From Nitrospiraceae bacterium (GTDB taxonomy: Bacteria > Nitrospirota > Nitrospiria > Nitrospirales > UBA8639), in assembly GCA_020632595.1 (NCBI GenBank), contig JACKFF010000008.1, forward strand, positions 62,001 through 126,000: a DNA stretch of 64,000 bases, given 5' to 3'. How positions within the stretch are numbered: the first letter of the stretch is position 1; each line of letters opens with the position of its first letter. Under the pieces are notes generated by a model, which did no database searches, was not told the origin of the DNA, and saw nothing but the letters and a program-made list of their open reading frames with translations. Shown here one piece after another: positions 8,881-17,653 of this stretch. A program made the position numbers and the translations under genes.

Positions 8881-10227
8881 ATGACTTGCATGAAGAATCT
8901 GTTTAGCAAAAATATTCGTTTATTGGAAATTATGCCCATGCACAACCGATGGATTTTAACAATCATATTAGGGATTTTTTGCTTATCTGGCGTCGGGTTT
9001 GGGCAACAGTCAGGCACGGCTGTCGGTGAAGTAGAAGAAACCTGGATTAATGAAATTGAGCAAGTTTTTATCCCTTCTGAACAATGCAAACAATGCCATG
9101 ACCGGCATTATGAAGAGTGGAAGGGGATGCGTGAGCAAACCATGGATTTAAAGACATTTGGCCGGGTTGATGGAGCTCTTCTTCATGGAACGGCTTTGGC
9201 CTCTCCGGTGTTTAAAACCGTTTTAGGCCTGTGGCTTCAAACGGATCCGGATCAGGAGCAACGTACTCGCTGTCTTTCTTGTCACGCTCCAGCGGTGACC
9301 GTGTTTCCTCAGCACACTGATCGGATTATTGATCAAGTGATGAAAGGAGGAAAACGGGTCAAAATAGAAGGCATTGGTTGTAGTGCCTGCCACCTGATTA
9401 CGGGCATTCAAGAAAATGCCAATGGGCACCCCACTTTTAAAATTACATCTGGGGAGACTCTTTACGGACCCTACGCAGAACCAGAGGAAAATCTTGTGCA
9501 TCCATCTGGGCAGGTGGATATTTATCGAGGGGCTCATTATTGTGCATCCTGCCATTTTGATAAGGTAAGGGATGTTACTCGGCCTGACATTCCAGGAGAA
9601 ATTTTGAAAGGCACTATTTGTCAGGACTGTCATATGGAGCGCTCTACGGGGAGTTCAACCTCTCAACGTGGAGCTCTCACTCGGCCAATCGGTCGGCATT
9701 GGTTTCAAGGAATTGTGATTCCGGGGATTATGCTGAGCAATAGAAATCTACAGGCCGAATGGTTTTCGAGAGTGGATATTGAGGCTAAAAAGGTCAAGGG
9801 GCAGGTTGAGGGTGAAGTCCTGGTGCGAAACGGTGCCTTGCCTCATACTTTTCCGGGTGGCGATCCGGTGTTAAAACAATTTTATGTCACGATAACTCTC
9901 AAAAATTCAGATGGACAGGTTATCGATCAATATGAGGAACGGTTTGGCCGAACATTTGAAGAACTGATTCGTGGTCCGATCCCCCGACCATTTGTCAATG
10001 GTGGCACAACCAGACACATCCCATTTACGTTGAAATATCCCAAAGACTCAGAAGCTTCCCTCATTGAAGCCTCAGTCAGTTATTCTCTCATTCCTGAGCC
10101 CTCGAAAGCCCTTACCGCGAAGTTCCTTGAAAGCCTGGCCACCGATAAAGAGCGGGAAGCGGCAGAACGCATTATTCATGATTATTCTTCCCCGCGTCTC
10201 CTCACGTTTCGCACCATGAATTTATAG
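8881..10227 (+). CDS. Pentahaem cytochrome c (cytochrome c554-like), copy 1
   Basis: A 448-residue exported protein with a hydrophobic signal at about 24-40 and five CXXCH haem-c sites: CKQCH 69-73, CLSCH 131-135, CSACH 167-171, CASCH 221-225 and CQDCH 247-251. The spacing and the FIPSEQCKQCH..EW start match the multihaem cytochrome c554 type. About 200 residues after the last haem are haem-free and look beta-rich (VEGEVLVRNGALPHTFPGG), an unusual second domain. Haem attachment requires export to the periplasm. The gene starts immediately after the PDZ gene stop (TAAATG), so the two are translationally tight. Later in-frame ATGs at 8932 and 8938 would also give a signal peptide. Electron transfer for the NxrC-like complex is the likely job (inference). 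Confidence 0.85.
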   Translation: MTCMKNLFSKNIRLLEIMPMHNRWILTIILGIFCLSGVGFGQQSGTAVGEVEETWINEIEQVFIPSEQCKQCHDRHYEEWKGMREQTMDLKTFGRVDGALLHGTALASPVFKTVLGLWLQTDPDQEQRTRCLSCHAPAVTVFPQHTDRIIDQVMKGGKRVKIEGIGCSACHLITGIQENANGHPTFKITSGETLYGPYAEPEENLVHPSGQVDIYRGAHYCASCHFDKVRDVTRPDIPGEILKGTICQDCHMERSTGSSTSQRGALTRPIGRHWFQGIVIPGIMLSNRNLQAEWFSRVDIEAKKVKGQVEGEVLVRNGALPHTFPGGDPVLKQFYVTITLKNSDGQVIDQYEERFGRTFEELIRGPIPRPFVNGGTTRHIPFTLKYPKDSEASLIEASVSYSLIPEPSKALTAKFLESLATDKEREAAERIIHDYSSPRLLTFRTMNL

Positions 10228-10277
10228 GCAGCAGGAACCTCCAGATTTTTAGTTGAATAACATAAAAGGATTATCTG

Positions 10278-11537
10278 ATGAGGAAAAGCTACAAAAAGAG
10301 TGCCTCAAGGAGTATAGGTATGAGGGGTGGAATATTTTTGCTGGTTTTAGGATGTTTTCTGCTGATGGCGCCTCTTCAAGGCTTGTTTGCAGGTGAATCG
10401 TCTTCAACCAAAAAACCATTAGAGAAATCATTTCCTAATTCCGAAAAATGTAAACGGTGCCACCTTAGGGTCTTCGAAGAATGGGAAGCTTCGGCTCAAT
10501 CGCGCTCTATTGTGACTGCTCCCTTCCGAGTCACCTTGGACCAATTTCTGGCTTCAACGGATAAAAAAGATCATGCAATGTGCTTTCGATGTCATGCTCC
10601 GCACATTATTGAGTATGCCGACCACTTGACTCGTTTCATTAAGGAAGTGCAATCAAAGGATCCACAGATGGATGGAGTCGGATGCCCCCAATGCCATCTT
10701 ATTCAGGATGTGGATATGAATTCCCATCCACCAATGCCAACATTTCAATTGGGAACGACGATTTTTGGAGGATATGATAAAGCCGCTGAAAATCTGGCAC
10801 ATCAATCACAGAAGCTGGATCTCTACCGAGAGTCAAAATTCTGCGTGACCTGTCATGATTCACTCCCAAAGATCTCAGGCTCTGCCAAGGACCTTCCTGG
10901 GTGGCTTGGACCTTGGGAAAAAACCAAATCTGAAACCAATGGGAAGCCCTGTCAATCCTGTCATATGCCAGAGGCAGTTGATGAATCTGCTAATGGGGAG
11001 AAGGTCAGGAAGGTCGCCAATCACAGTTTCCCCGGGAGATTCGGAAAAGTCCGCGCGGAAGCTGTTACCTTGGATTTTACCACTGAGACCACTCCCGAGA
11101 CTTCTCATGTGCAGGTCAATATTCAGAGCCTGGTTCCGCATAATTTGCCTTTGCCGCATCCCGGCTGGTCTCGGGTTGTCGTTGATCTTTCCATTTTTGG
11201 GAAAAATCTCAAAAAGGTTTACAACGAACAACGTTTTTATGAGCGGACCTTTGGAGATGCGGAGGAAAAAGAGACGATTTTTGATTTTGAGGCAAAAAAG
11301 GTATTACGCGACACACTTCTGAAGCCTGAGGAGAGGCGGGTAGAGGTTTTTACATTTCCCACACCACAGGATGCGCCATCAATGGATGTAGTGGTGACTC
11401 TCACGTATGCCCCTTTACACGGACCAGAGGATTTCCTTAAAAAGGTTGAACAAGAAGCGGCGCTTGGGCAAAAGGACAAAGCTTTTCAATCGGTCCAGAT
11501 TGCCCAAAAGAAGTTGAACGTTCCTCTTAAAAAATAA
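10278..11537 (+). CDS. Pentahaem cytochrome c (cytochrome c554-like), copy 2
   Basis: A 419-residue relative of the preceding gene with the same plan: signal sequence (hydrophobic 18-37), five CXXCH sites (58-62 CKRCH, 102-106 CFRCH, 136-140 CPQCH, 189-193 CVTCH, 225-229 CQSCH), then a C-terminal haem-free domain with VPHNLPLPHPGWSR and a YERTFG motif near those of copy 1 (GALPHTFPGG, EERFGRTFEE). The two probably arose by an old tandem duplication, since they are clearly related but diverged over most of the length. A good ribosome site (AAAGGA) lies seven bases before the ATG, 50 bp after copy 1. The last gene of the row, it ends 29 bp from the converging ilvD. Confidence 0.85.
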   Translation: MRKSYKKSASRSIGMRGGIFLLVLGCFLLMAPLQGLFAGESSSTKKPLEKSFPNSEKCKRCHLRVFEEWEASAQSRSIVTAPFRVTLDQFLASTDKKDHAMCFRCHAPHIIEYADHLTRFIKEVQSKDPQMDGVGCPQCHLIQDVDMNSHPPMPTFQLGTTIFGGYDKAAENLAHQSQKLDLYRESKFCVTCHDSLPKISGSAKDLPGWLGPWEKTKSETNGKPCQSCHMPEAVDESANGEKVRKVANHSFPGRFGKVRAEAVTLDFTTETTPETSHVQVNIQSLVPHNLPLPHPGWSRVVVDLSIFGKNLKKVYNEQRFYERTFGDAEEKETIFDFEAKKVLRDTLLKPEERRVEVFTFPTPQDAPSMDVVVTLTYAPLHGPEDFLKKVEQEAALGQKDKAFQSVQIAQKKLNVPLKK

Positions 11538-11566
11538 TTACTGCTCCCTCCCTAGAGGGTGATCCG

Positions 11567-13240
11567 TTAAGAAGTTACGGCTCCGAGGGATGCAGAGGAA
11601 ACCATCCTGGCATATTTGGCCAGGACACCGTTTGTATAGCGTGGTGGTGGTGGAGTCCATTTTGCCAAACGGCCTTGAATCTCTTGCTCTGAAAGTTCAA
11701 CGTCCAAACGTCTCGAAGTAATATCGATGTGAATCAGGTCGCCGTTTTGAACCACCGCAATAGGTCCTCCTTTTGCGGCTTCGGGGGCGACGTGTCCAGC
11801 CATGAAGCCATATGTGGCTCCGGAAAACCGTCCGTCGGTCAAAAGCGCGACTGATTGGCCTAATCCTGCCCCCACAATAGCACTCGTCACGCCTAACATC
11901 TCTCGCATCCCTGGTCCGCCTTGTGGTCCTTCATAGCGGATAACGACGACATCCCCGTTCACGATCTTTCCTTGTTGGACGGCCTGAAATGCATCTTCTT
12001 CGCAGTCGAAGACTTTGGCCGGCCCATGGTGTGCCAATTTGGCATGACCAGCCACTTTGACAACACAGCCTTCTGGGGCAATGTTGCCTTTCAGAATCAC
12101 AAGTCCTCCTGTTGGTTTTATTGGATGGGAAGGGGGAAAAAGAACTGTTTGCCCTGAAGTTTCCTTGGCTGTGGCAGCTTCTTCAGCTAACGTTCGTCCG
12201 GTGACGGTGATTTGGTCTCCATGGAGATGGCCGGATTCTAAAAGCCATTTTGCCACCAACGGTGTGCCTCCTGCTTGATAAAGATCGGCTGCCATGAACT
12301 GACCTCCTGGTTTCAGATCAGCCAGGAGCGGGACTTGGCGGTTAATGGTATCAAAATCGTCAATATTTAATGGGAGCGACATTTCATGGGCCAGGGCTAA
12401 AAGATGGAGGACGCCATTGGTAGATCCACCGGTAGTGGCGATTGCCGCGATGGCGTTTTCCAATGCGGGGCGAGTAATAATATCCCGTGGGCGAAGATCA
12501 TTTTTCAGGAGATTGATCAGGATGTTTCCGCATTCCTTGGCCACTTGGTGCTTTCTGGGGTCGAGGGCCGGCACGCCATTGAATCCCATTGGGGAAATTC
12601 CTAAAAACTCAAACGCAATTGACATGGTATTGGCCGTAAATTGACCACCGCAGGCGCCGGCCCCTGGGCAGGCGCGTCGTTCTAATTCAATCAGCTCCTC
12701 CGTTGTCATTTTCCCTTTGGCGTGTGATCCTACGGCCTCAAAGACGTCCTGGATCGATACCGGTTTTCCATGGAATTCTCCAGGCATAATGGAGCCTCCA
12801 TAGAGCATAATTGAGGGAAGATTCAGACGGGCCAGCGCCATCACGCACCCTGGTATGGTTTTGTCGCAACCCGACAAGGCAATGACTCCGTCAAACAGAT
12901 GTCCGCGAACCACCAATTCGATGGAATCCGCCACCACTTCTCGGCTAATTAAAGAGGCTTTCATCCCCTCGGTCCCCATGCTGATACCGTCCGAGACTAC
13001 GATCGTGTTGAATTCGATGGGGGTCCCTCCCGCCTCACGAATTCCTTGTTTCACACTCGCCGCGAGATCGCGGAGATGATAGTTGCAAGGGGTGATTTCA
13101 GACCAGGTATTCGCGATCGCGATGAGGGGCCTGGTAAAGTCGTCGTCGGTCAAGCCCACGGCCCTGAGCATCGCGCGAGCGGGGGCACGGTCCGGACCCT
13201 CAGTCAGGGGTAGGCTATTTTTCTTCAAGGTTTTTGACAT
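11567..13240 (-). CDS. ilvD: Dihydroxy-acid dehydratase
   Basis: A full-length 557-residue IlvD/Edd family enzyme of branched-chain amino acid synthesis, converting 2,3-dihydroxy-isovalerate and 2,3-dihydroxy-3-methylvalerate to the 2-keto acids. Iron-sulphur cluster cysteines lie in SGCDKTIPGC and in ACPGAGACGGQFTANTM. The start MSKTLKKNSLPLTEGPDRAPARAMLRAVGLTDDD and the end segments TDGRFSGATYGFMAGHVAPEA and YARMVSSASLGAVT are typical of the class without an extended N-terminus. It is transcribed alone and converges on the cytochrome operon. No leader attenuator was recognised upstream. Confidence 0.97.
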   Translation of the reverse strand: MSKTLKKNSLPLTEGPDRAPARAMLRAVGLTDDDFTRPLIAIANTWSEITPCNYHLRDLAASVKQGIREAGGTPIEFNTIVVSDGISMGTEGMKASLISREVVADSIELVVRGHLFDGVIALSGCDKTIPGCVMALARLNLPSIMLYGGSIMPGEFHGKPVSIQDVFEAVGSHAKGKMTTEELIELERRACPGAGACGGQFTANTMSIAFEFLGISPMGFNGVPALDPRKHQVAKECGNILINLLKNDLRPRDIITRPALENAIAAIATTGGSTNGVLHLLALAHEMSLPLNIDDFDTINRQVPLLADLKPGGQFMAADLYQAGGTPLVAKWLLESGHLHGDQITVTGRTLAEEAATAKETSGQTVLFPPSHPIKPTGGLVILKGNIAPEGCVVKVAGHAKLAHHGPAKVFDCEEDAFQAVQQGKIVNGDVVVIRYEGPQGGPGMREMLGVTSAIVGAGLGQSVALLTDGRFSGATYGFMAGHVAPEAAKGGPIAVVQNGDLIHIDITSRRLDVELSEQEIQGRLAKWTPPPPRYTNGVLAKYARMVSSASLGAVTS

Positions 13241-13490
13241 GAAACAGTGCTCCTTCGATCATAACCGTTGATGAATGGATTATAAGGGCAGTCGATGATT
13301 CGTTTCCTGAATGTCTCATAATGCTGGGAAAATGGTCAATGTTGGTAGGATAAAAGATTACACGTGCAGCCCTGGCGACGATGATTTACTAGGAATAAGC
13401 AAAAGAGGAGAAATGGATGCGCAGGGGGGAAGATGTCACATAGACCTGTCCACTGACATGGCAAGGAGGGCGGTTTTGCCTGTGACATGC

Positions 13491-14429
13491 CTAGGAGGCG
13501 AGTTTGGAAGAGGTTACCGATGAGAGGTATTGCTGGAGCCGAAGCCTCCCTCCGGCTCCTGCAGATGGGGGTGTACACAATATGAGCCAATATGGATTGG
13601 TAAAATGATAGAGGTCTCCATGACGGCAGGAATCTACTAGCTGCCGTAATCTGGGCTGCTTCATCCAGTTTGGCAGAGGGGTTGAATCCATGACGACTTG
13701 TTGGAGGTATTGTTCTAAAAGGCGATCATGCCGGATTGAAATGCTATGGGTGCAGGCTATTTCTCTAATAGTGATGGGAGCTTCCAACTTTTCTAAACCA
13801 GCAACTACTGACTCGGCAGAAAGATAGGGTGCTGGAGCGTGAGGGGAACATTCTTGAAAGAAAGTGTGATGCAGTTGTGAGAAAAAAGCCTCTTGCTTGG
13901 CAAGGACAATGCATGCTGTTCCCCGAAATGGGTGCAGAGCACAGATAAGTCGGGACAATGAAGTATGGAGAGAGGCATGATTCAGGGAGGAGAAGGATTG
14001 GATCGCCCATGCCACATCGTAAGAACCTGGAGTCAGGAGCTGTTCAGCATTATCCCAGTTGGTTTGCCAGCCATGTCTGGGGAGAAATGGCCGGCGCAGA
14101 GACTGTCTGCAGGTGGAGAGATAATAGCGGGAGGTGTCCAAATAATCATAATGAAGGCGTATTGTTGACGGAAGCCATGACTGCAATATTTTCGGAAATC
14201 GGCCGGGTCCACATCCAATGTCTAGTACTTGATAGCCTGCGTTGTGTTCTGGAAATAGCGAATCCCAATTTACGGCACCCAGGAATTGGGTGTAATCGTT
14301 TTCCACAATTGAAAACCAGGCTTTGGGGTGTAAGGTGCCCTTTTGGTAATAACGAAGTGATCGGGGAAGGTTCGAGTTCACTGGGCATTGGAAAGAAGGC
14401 AGTTGAGAAGTGCGTAAGGGGTTGTTCAT
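13491..14429 (-). CDS. Class I SAM-dependent methyltransferase-like protein
   Basis: A 312-residue protein with a clear SAM-binding motif I (VLDIGCGPGRFPKIL, about residues 68-82) and an acidic motif II a little later (HYDYLDTS). Motif IV-like YDVAWAIQSFSSLNHA follows, then FRGTACIVLAKQEAFFSQLHHTFF. The SAM-binding fold is convincing, the substrate is not. The N-terminal 50 residues (YYQKGTLHPKAWFSIVENDYTQFLG) may help recognise the acceptor. It is encoded on the minus strand between ilvD and the hypothetical gene at 14722, with gaps of about 250-290 bp either side, so it is probably a single-gene unit. Confidence 0.65.
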   Translation of the reverse strand: MNNPLRTSQLPSFQCPVNSNLPRSLRYYQKGTLHPKAWFSIVENDYTQFLGAVNWDSLFPEHNAGYQVLDIGCGPGRFPKILQSWLPSTIRLHYDYLDTSRYYLSTCRQSLRRPFLPRHGWQTNWDNAEQLLTPGSYDVAWAIQSFSSLNHASLHTSLSRLICALHPFRGTACIVLAKQEAFFSQLHHTFFQECSPHAPAPYLSAESVVAGLEKLEAPITIREIACTHSISIRHDRLLEQYLQQVVMDSTPLPNWMKQPRLRQLVDSCRHGDLYHFTNPYWLILCTPPSAGAGGRLRLQQYLSSVTSSKLAS

Positions 14430-14721
14430 GATTAAGGTACTAGAGTGAAAATGAAGTCATCGGTTGTTCTTAATAACGAAGCAAAAATGGTACCGGCTGT
14501 AATTTTGTGAAGGGATAATAAGACAATGGAATTTTATCGAAATTGTCTGTTAGGGAAGTGGGGGTTCTTTACCCTGAAGCCAAAAATTTTCCTCAAAACA
14601 CAGGAAGAATCTGCCGGTTGCCTATTGGACTCATAATAAAACGGTTCTTTGACCATTCATTGTATTTGGCTGAAAACGTAAGTGCGCGGCAAGGAAATGG
14701 TTCAAAGAACTAGTGGAGGGC

Positions 14722-15477
14722 ATGAATCTGATGATCTACCAGGGTAACACTTGTAAATCCTCGTGGATCTTCTTGACTGTATGGATGGGGGCGGCTGCCT
14801 TTTTTCTGTGGGAGGTTGATCTAAGTAGAAGTGAGGGAGGTTTGGAGAATGAGTCCTTTTCAGAAATTGGAAATTTGAAGCCAATTCAGAAGGAGAAGAT
14901 AAGCGTTCGCTTAGCCTATACGTATAAACCGTGGGTGCCGGTTCATTTATTTTTTGCTGACCGCGAGATTGCCTCGTCCCCCCAGCATTCGCCAGATTTT
15001 TCTTCACAGAGAACTGGCTCGGTCTTGGTTGGTTCTGTCATGGCCCTCTTAGCCACGTTTGAAAGTGCTGATGTTCTTCCACCGGAAGGGACCTCCCAGG
15101 CTAATCAGCTGATACATGGCCTTATTCAAATGCAGTCGGCCTTAGTGAAATCTCAATCCTCAGAGTTGAGCGAATATTTCTCGGCGGCGGTTGAACAGCA
15201 TTTTGAAAAGGAAAGTGCAGGGTTTTTACCGTCAATTTATCAAAGTGGTTTAACATCAAAATTCTTACAGGCCCTTGTGAGCTATAACCACATAATACCA
15301 ATGTGGGAGAAACCAGTTCTTGTTAAAATCTTTCAGCGCTATAATATTTCCCGGCAGGATTGGGAACTGATTGAAAAAATCTTTCGCGAAGCCGACGCAG
15401 CCTATCGTTTAAAAGGATTATCCATCCATGAGGCCTATGAGGGGTGGAGAGCGCAGATGCCAGGAGACCGGTCATGA
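14722..15477 (+). CDS. Hypothetical membrane-anchored or exported protein
   Basis: About 251 residues of unrecognised family. Residues near 14-32 (SSWIFLTVWMGAAAFFLWEV) form one membrane or signal segment, after which the protein is soluble. The middle contains a hydrophobic SVLVGSVMALLATFESADVLPP. The C-terminal half is helix-rich, with FSAAVEQHFEKESAGFLPS and IFREADAAYRLKGLSIHEAYEGWRAQ. Starts at 14713 (GTG), 14722 and 14731 are all possible; the GGAGG at 14715-14719 lies too close to 14722 and at a workable distance from 14731. It converges on the Gfo/Idh/MocA gene, only 11 bp from its end. No function is assigned. Confidence 0.5.
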   Translation: MNLMIYQGNTCKSSWIFLTVWMGAAAFFLWEVDLSRSEGGLENESFSEIGNLKPIQKEKISVRLAYTYKPWVPVHLFFADREIASSPQHSPDFSSQRTGSVLVGSVMALLATFESADVLPPEGTSQANQLIHGLIQMQSALVKSQSSELSEYFSAAVEQHFEKESAGFLPSIYQSGLTSKFLQALVSYNHIIPMWEKPVLVKIFQRYNISRQDWELIEKIFREADAAYRLKGLSIHEAYEGWRAQMPGDRS

Positions 15478-15488
15478 AAATACCGTGA

Positions 15489-16457
15489 TTAATTGAGGAG
15501 AACAGATTTTCCGGTCTGTGCGGATCGGTAACACGCATCAGCAATTTCGACTGCTCGTAATCCATCTACTGCGGTAACGGGCATTGGGCCTCCGGTTCGA
15601 ATCGCCAGGCAAAAGTCTCGAAGCACTTCAATCAACGTTGCACTGGGAGGGCAGGGGTAGTCTAGTGTCTCATTTCTTCCGGAAATTTTTCGAACGATGT
15701 TGGTCGTCCAATCACCTGAGGCTTGCCCTTTTGATCCCATAATTTCTGCCCGGGTGACTCGTCCCTGGCTGACACGTGAAATATCGAGATAACAGGGAAG
15801 CCCTCTTTGCGTAACCAGTTTAATGAAAGCCTGATTTTCCGGATCCTGGACCGTTGGTCGACAAATATCAGCCGAGACCAAATGGATCTCATCCTGAGTG
15901 AGGACACGGACCAGATCCAGCAAGTGAATCCCAAATTCCATGAGGGCCCCATAATTGCTCCATGATGCGTTTGTTGCAGACAACCCTTGGCGGGATTCGA
16001 ATCGCATGGTGCAAACAAGATAGTGCCATTGGCCTAAGGATGAGGCAATGGCTTGCAATTGCCGGATTGCTGACTCATACCGCAGAGTCTGGGCAGTCAT
16101 AACAGGGATTCTAGCCCGGGTAGCGGCTTCAACGATTTGGCGGCCCTGTATCTGGTTTAGGGCGAGGGGTTTTTCTAGAAGAACCGCCTTACCATGTTGT
16201 ATGGCTTCTAAGGCAATGGGAAGATTGAGGGAGGGAGGGGTTACGATCACAACGGCCTGAATAGTCGAATCGGCTAAAAGATCCTGATAATTCGGGTAAA
16301 AGCGGAGGGAGTATTCAGTGGCAAGTCGAATACCTTCTTCCATGTTTCTTCGGCTAATGGCAATTAATTTTCCTCCCGTCTCGACGGAGAGCAAATGGTG
16401 AAGATAACGGTAGCCGTGTCGTCCGACGCCAATTAATCCAAGGCGAATCTGTTTCAT
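15489..16457 (-). CDS. Gfo/Idh/MocA-family NAD(P)-dependent oxidoreductase
   Basis: From the preferred ATG at 16457 the protein is 322 residues. It begins MKQIRLGLIGVGRHGYRYLHHLL, the Rossmann GxGxxG nucleotide site of this family, and continues with AVVIVTPPSLN, VLLEKPLALNQIQG (the EKP motif with the catalytic-region lysine) and MTAQTLRYESAIRQLQ. The frame is open to 16523, but that extension has no family similarity, and an AGGG lies at the right spacing before 16457. These enzymes oxidise or reduce sugars, inositols or sugar nucleotides; the substrate is not evident. The gene follows 16516-17211 on the same strand with a 58 bp gap and probably forms an operon with it. Confidence 0.85.
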   Translation of the reverse strand: MKQIRLGLIGVGRHGYRYLHHLLSVETGGKLIAISRRNMEEGIRLATEYSLRFYPNYQDLLADSTIQAVVIVTPPSLNLPIALEAIQHGKAVLLEKPLALNQIQGRQIVEAATRARIPVMTAQTLRYESAIRQLQAIASSLGQWHYLVCTMRFESRQGLSATNASWSNYGALMEFGIHLLDLVRVLTQDEIHLVSADICRPTVQDPENQAFIKLVTQRGLPCYLDISRVSQGRVTRAEIMGSKGQASGDWTTNIVRKISGRNETLDYPCPPSATLIEVLRDFCLAIRTGGPMPVTAVDGLRAVEIADACYRSAQTGKSVLLN

Positions 16458-16515
16458 AACAACCCTGGTCCTTTGCCTTAACCCCCAGGAGTGATAAACA
16501 AAAAAGGAGTTGTTC

Positions 16516-17211
16516 TCATCCAATGTGTATAAAACATACGGGATCGCCTACCAGGGCTGTTGGATAAGTCCGATTCTCAACCTGATAGGGAATGCCATGT
16601 AAGTGGCACCAGTGTTCAACCCAGGGCATTTCTTCCACCGAGGTCGTAAGCAACCCTGGGAGGGTAAGTTTGGCCATGCAATTGGCAAATAAGCGAACTC
16701 CTGTTTCCCGTTCATGTGAAAAGGCCGATACGTCAAATGCCAGAGGGTCCGCACGGCCGTAAGAAAAAAGGACTGATAGATTGGGAAATTCTTCAGGGTC
16801 ATTCAGCACACTGACAATCCAAAGATGATCAACCTTGCCTGTCGCAGTCTCTGCCGACCCGCAGTAAAAATGGATTCCGTTTTCCCCTCCGGCTTGGTTG
16901 AGAATATCCACTTCTGCTTGTCGAAGATTATAGGGACATACTGTTCGATTTAATTCCAGCCGTTCCATAAGCAAAACCGGAATCTCTGGGACTCCTGCGC
17001 CCACATATAAACTTCGCCCCATAGGGGGCAACCTGGTGCGGAGGGCTTTCGCAAGCGCGATCCCCAGTTTCTTGCAAGGGCCTCGGCGATCCTCCCAAAA
17101 CGCGTCTCCACCTTCGTCGCAATAAACTGGGCCAAGCCCATGATAGTCTAACATTTTATACATTCTGGTAATTTCTTGAGTTGTGGCAGATGATAATTTT
17201 GGAGGTTTCAT
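16516..17211 (-). CDS. Uncharacterised protein, possibly a degenerate methyltransferase fold
   Basis: A 231-residue soluble protein I do not recognise. SLYVGAGVPEIPVLLMERLELN at about 66-88 resembles a Rossmann strand-loop-helix (motif I) without a full GxGxG. HFYCGSAETATGKVDHLWIVSVLND could cover later motifs, and the C-terminal TYPTALVGDPVCFIHIG looks like a final strand. It is cotranscribed with the Gfo/Idh/MocA-type oxidoreductase immediately downstream, so a shared small-molecule pathway is plausible (inference). No signal peptide or membrane segment. Confidence 0.5.
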   Translation of the reverse strand: MKPPKLSSATTQEITRMYKMLDYHGLGPVYCDEGGDAFWEDRRGPCKKLGIALAKALRTRLPPMGRSLYVGAGVPEIPVLLMERLELNRTVCPYNLRQAEVDILNQAGGENGIHFYCGSAETATGKVDHLWIVSVLNDPEEFPNLSVLFSYGRADPLAFDVSAFSHERETGVRLFANCMAKLTLPGLLTTSVEEMPWVEHWCHLHGIPYQVENRTYPTALVGDPVCFIHIG

Positions 17212-17653
17212 CCTTGGTGTGGGCCTTTCGAGATGTCTTGGGTTTCCTTCTTTGTACCAGGTTCGGCGAAGGAGATAATAGCCCTAACAGGAAGGTGCGG
17301 GGTCATGGTCCAAGCCAGGAAGTTAAGCCCTAGCTCAACTTGACCCGAATTACTATTTTATGTATTGATACACTTGATTAGGCATAGACGCTCTTCCAAG
17401 GAAAAAGGTCTTTTCCCAATAAGGGGCAAGAGTTCCTCCTATCACCGTTTCCAATCCTTCTTTTTATTGTGCGTCAATAGGAAAGCTCTTTGTTGGGGTT
17501 CTCCAGTATAGCGAAGGTGCTCCTCAGGTGCGGGGGAAGCCTGCGCCTTTTCTGAGACAGAACCAAAGTTAACTGTTTATTTTATGATAGTTTCACTTTG
17601 AAACATTTTGCCGGAAAAACCGATTTTACTAGCGATCAAACGGTCAGATTCTT
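17212..17653 (+). other. Divergent intergenic region
   Basis: About 440 bases between the minus-strand pair and kdsD. No convincing coding frame and no hairpin with a T tract on either strand. It should contain promoters for both directions, but none is clear enough to mark. Confidence 0.4.

Noticed and set aside
13958..14431. A 157-residue + strand frame opposite the methyltransferase
   Set aside because: No recognisable motifs or ribosome site, and the opposite strand carries a clear SAM-binding motif.
15590..15610. GGTTCGAATC, resembling a tRNA T-arm
   Set aside because: It lies in the coding sequence of the Gfo/Idh/MocA gene, and no acceptor or anticodon arms are found around it.
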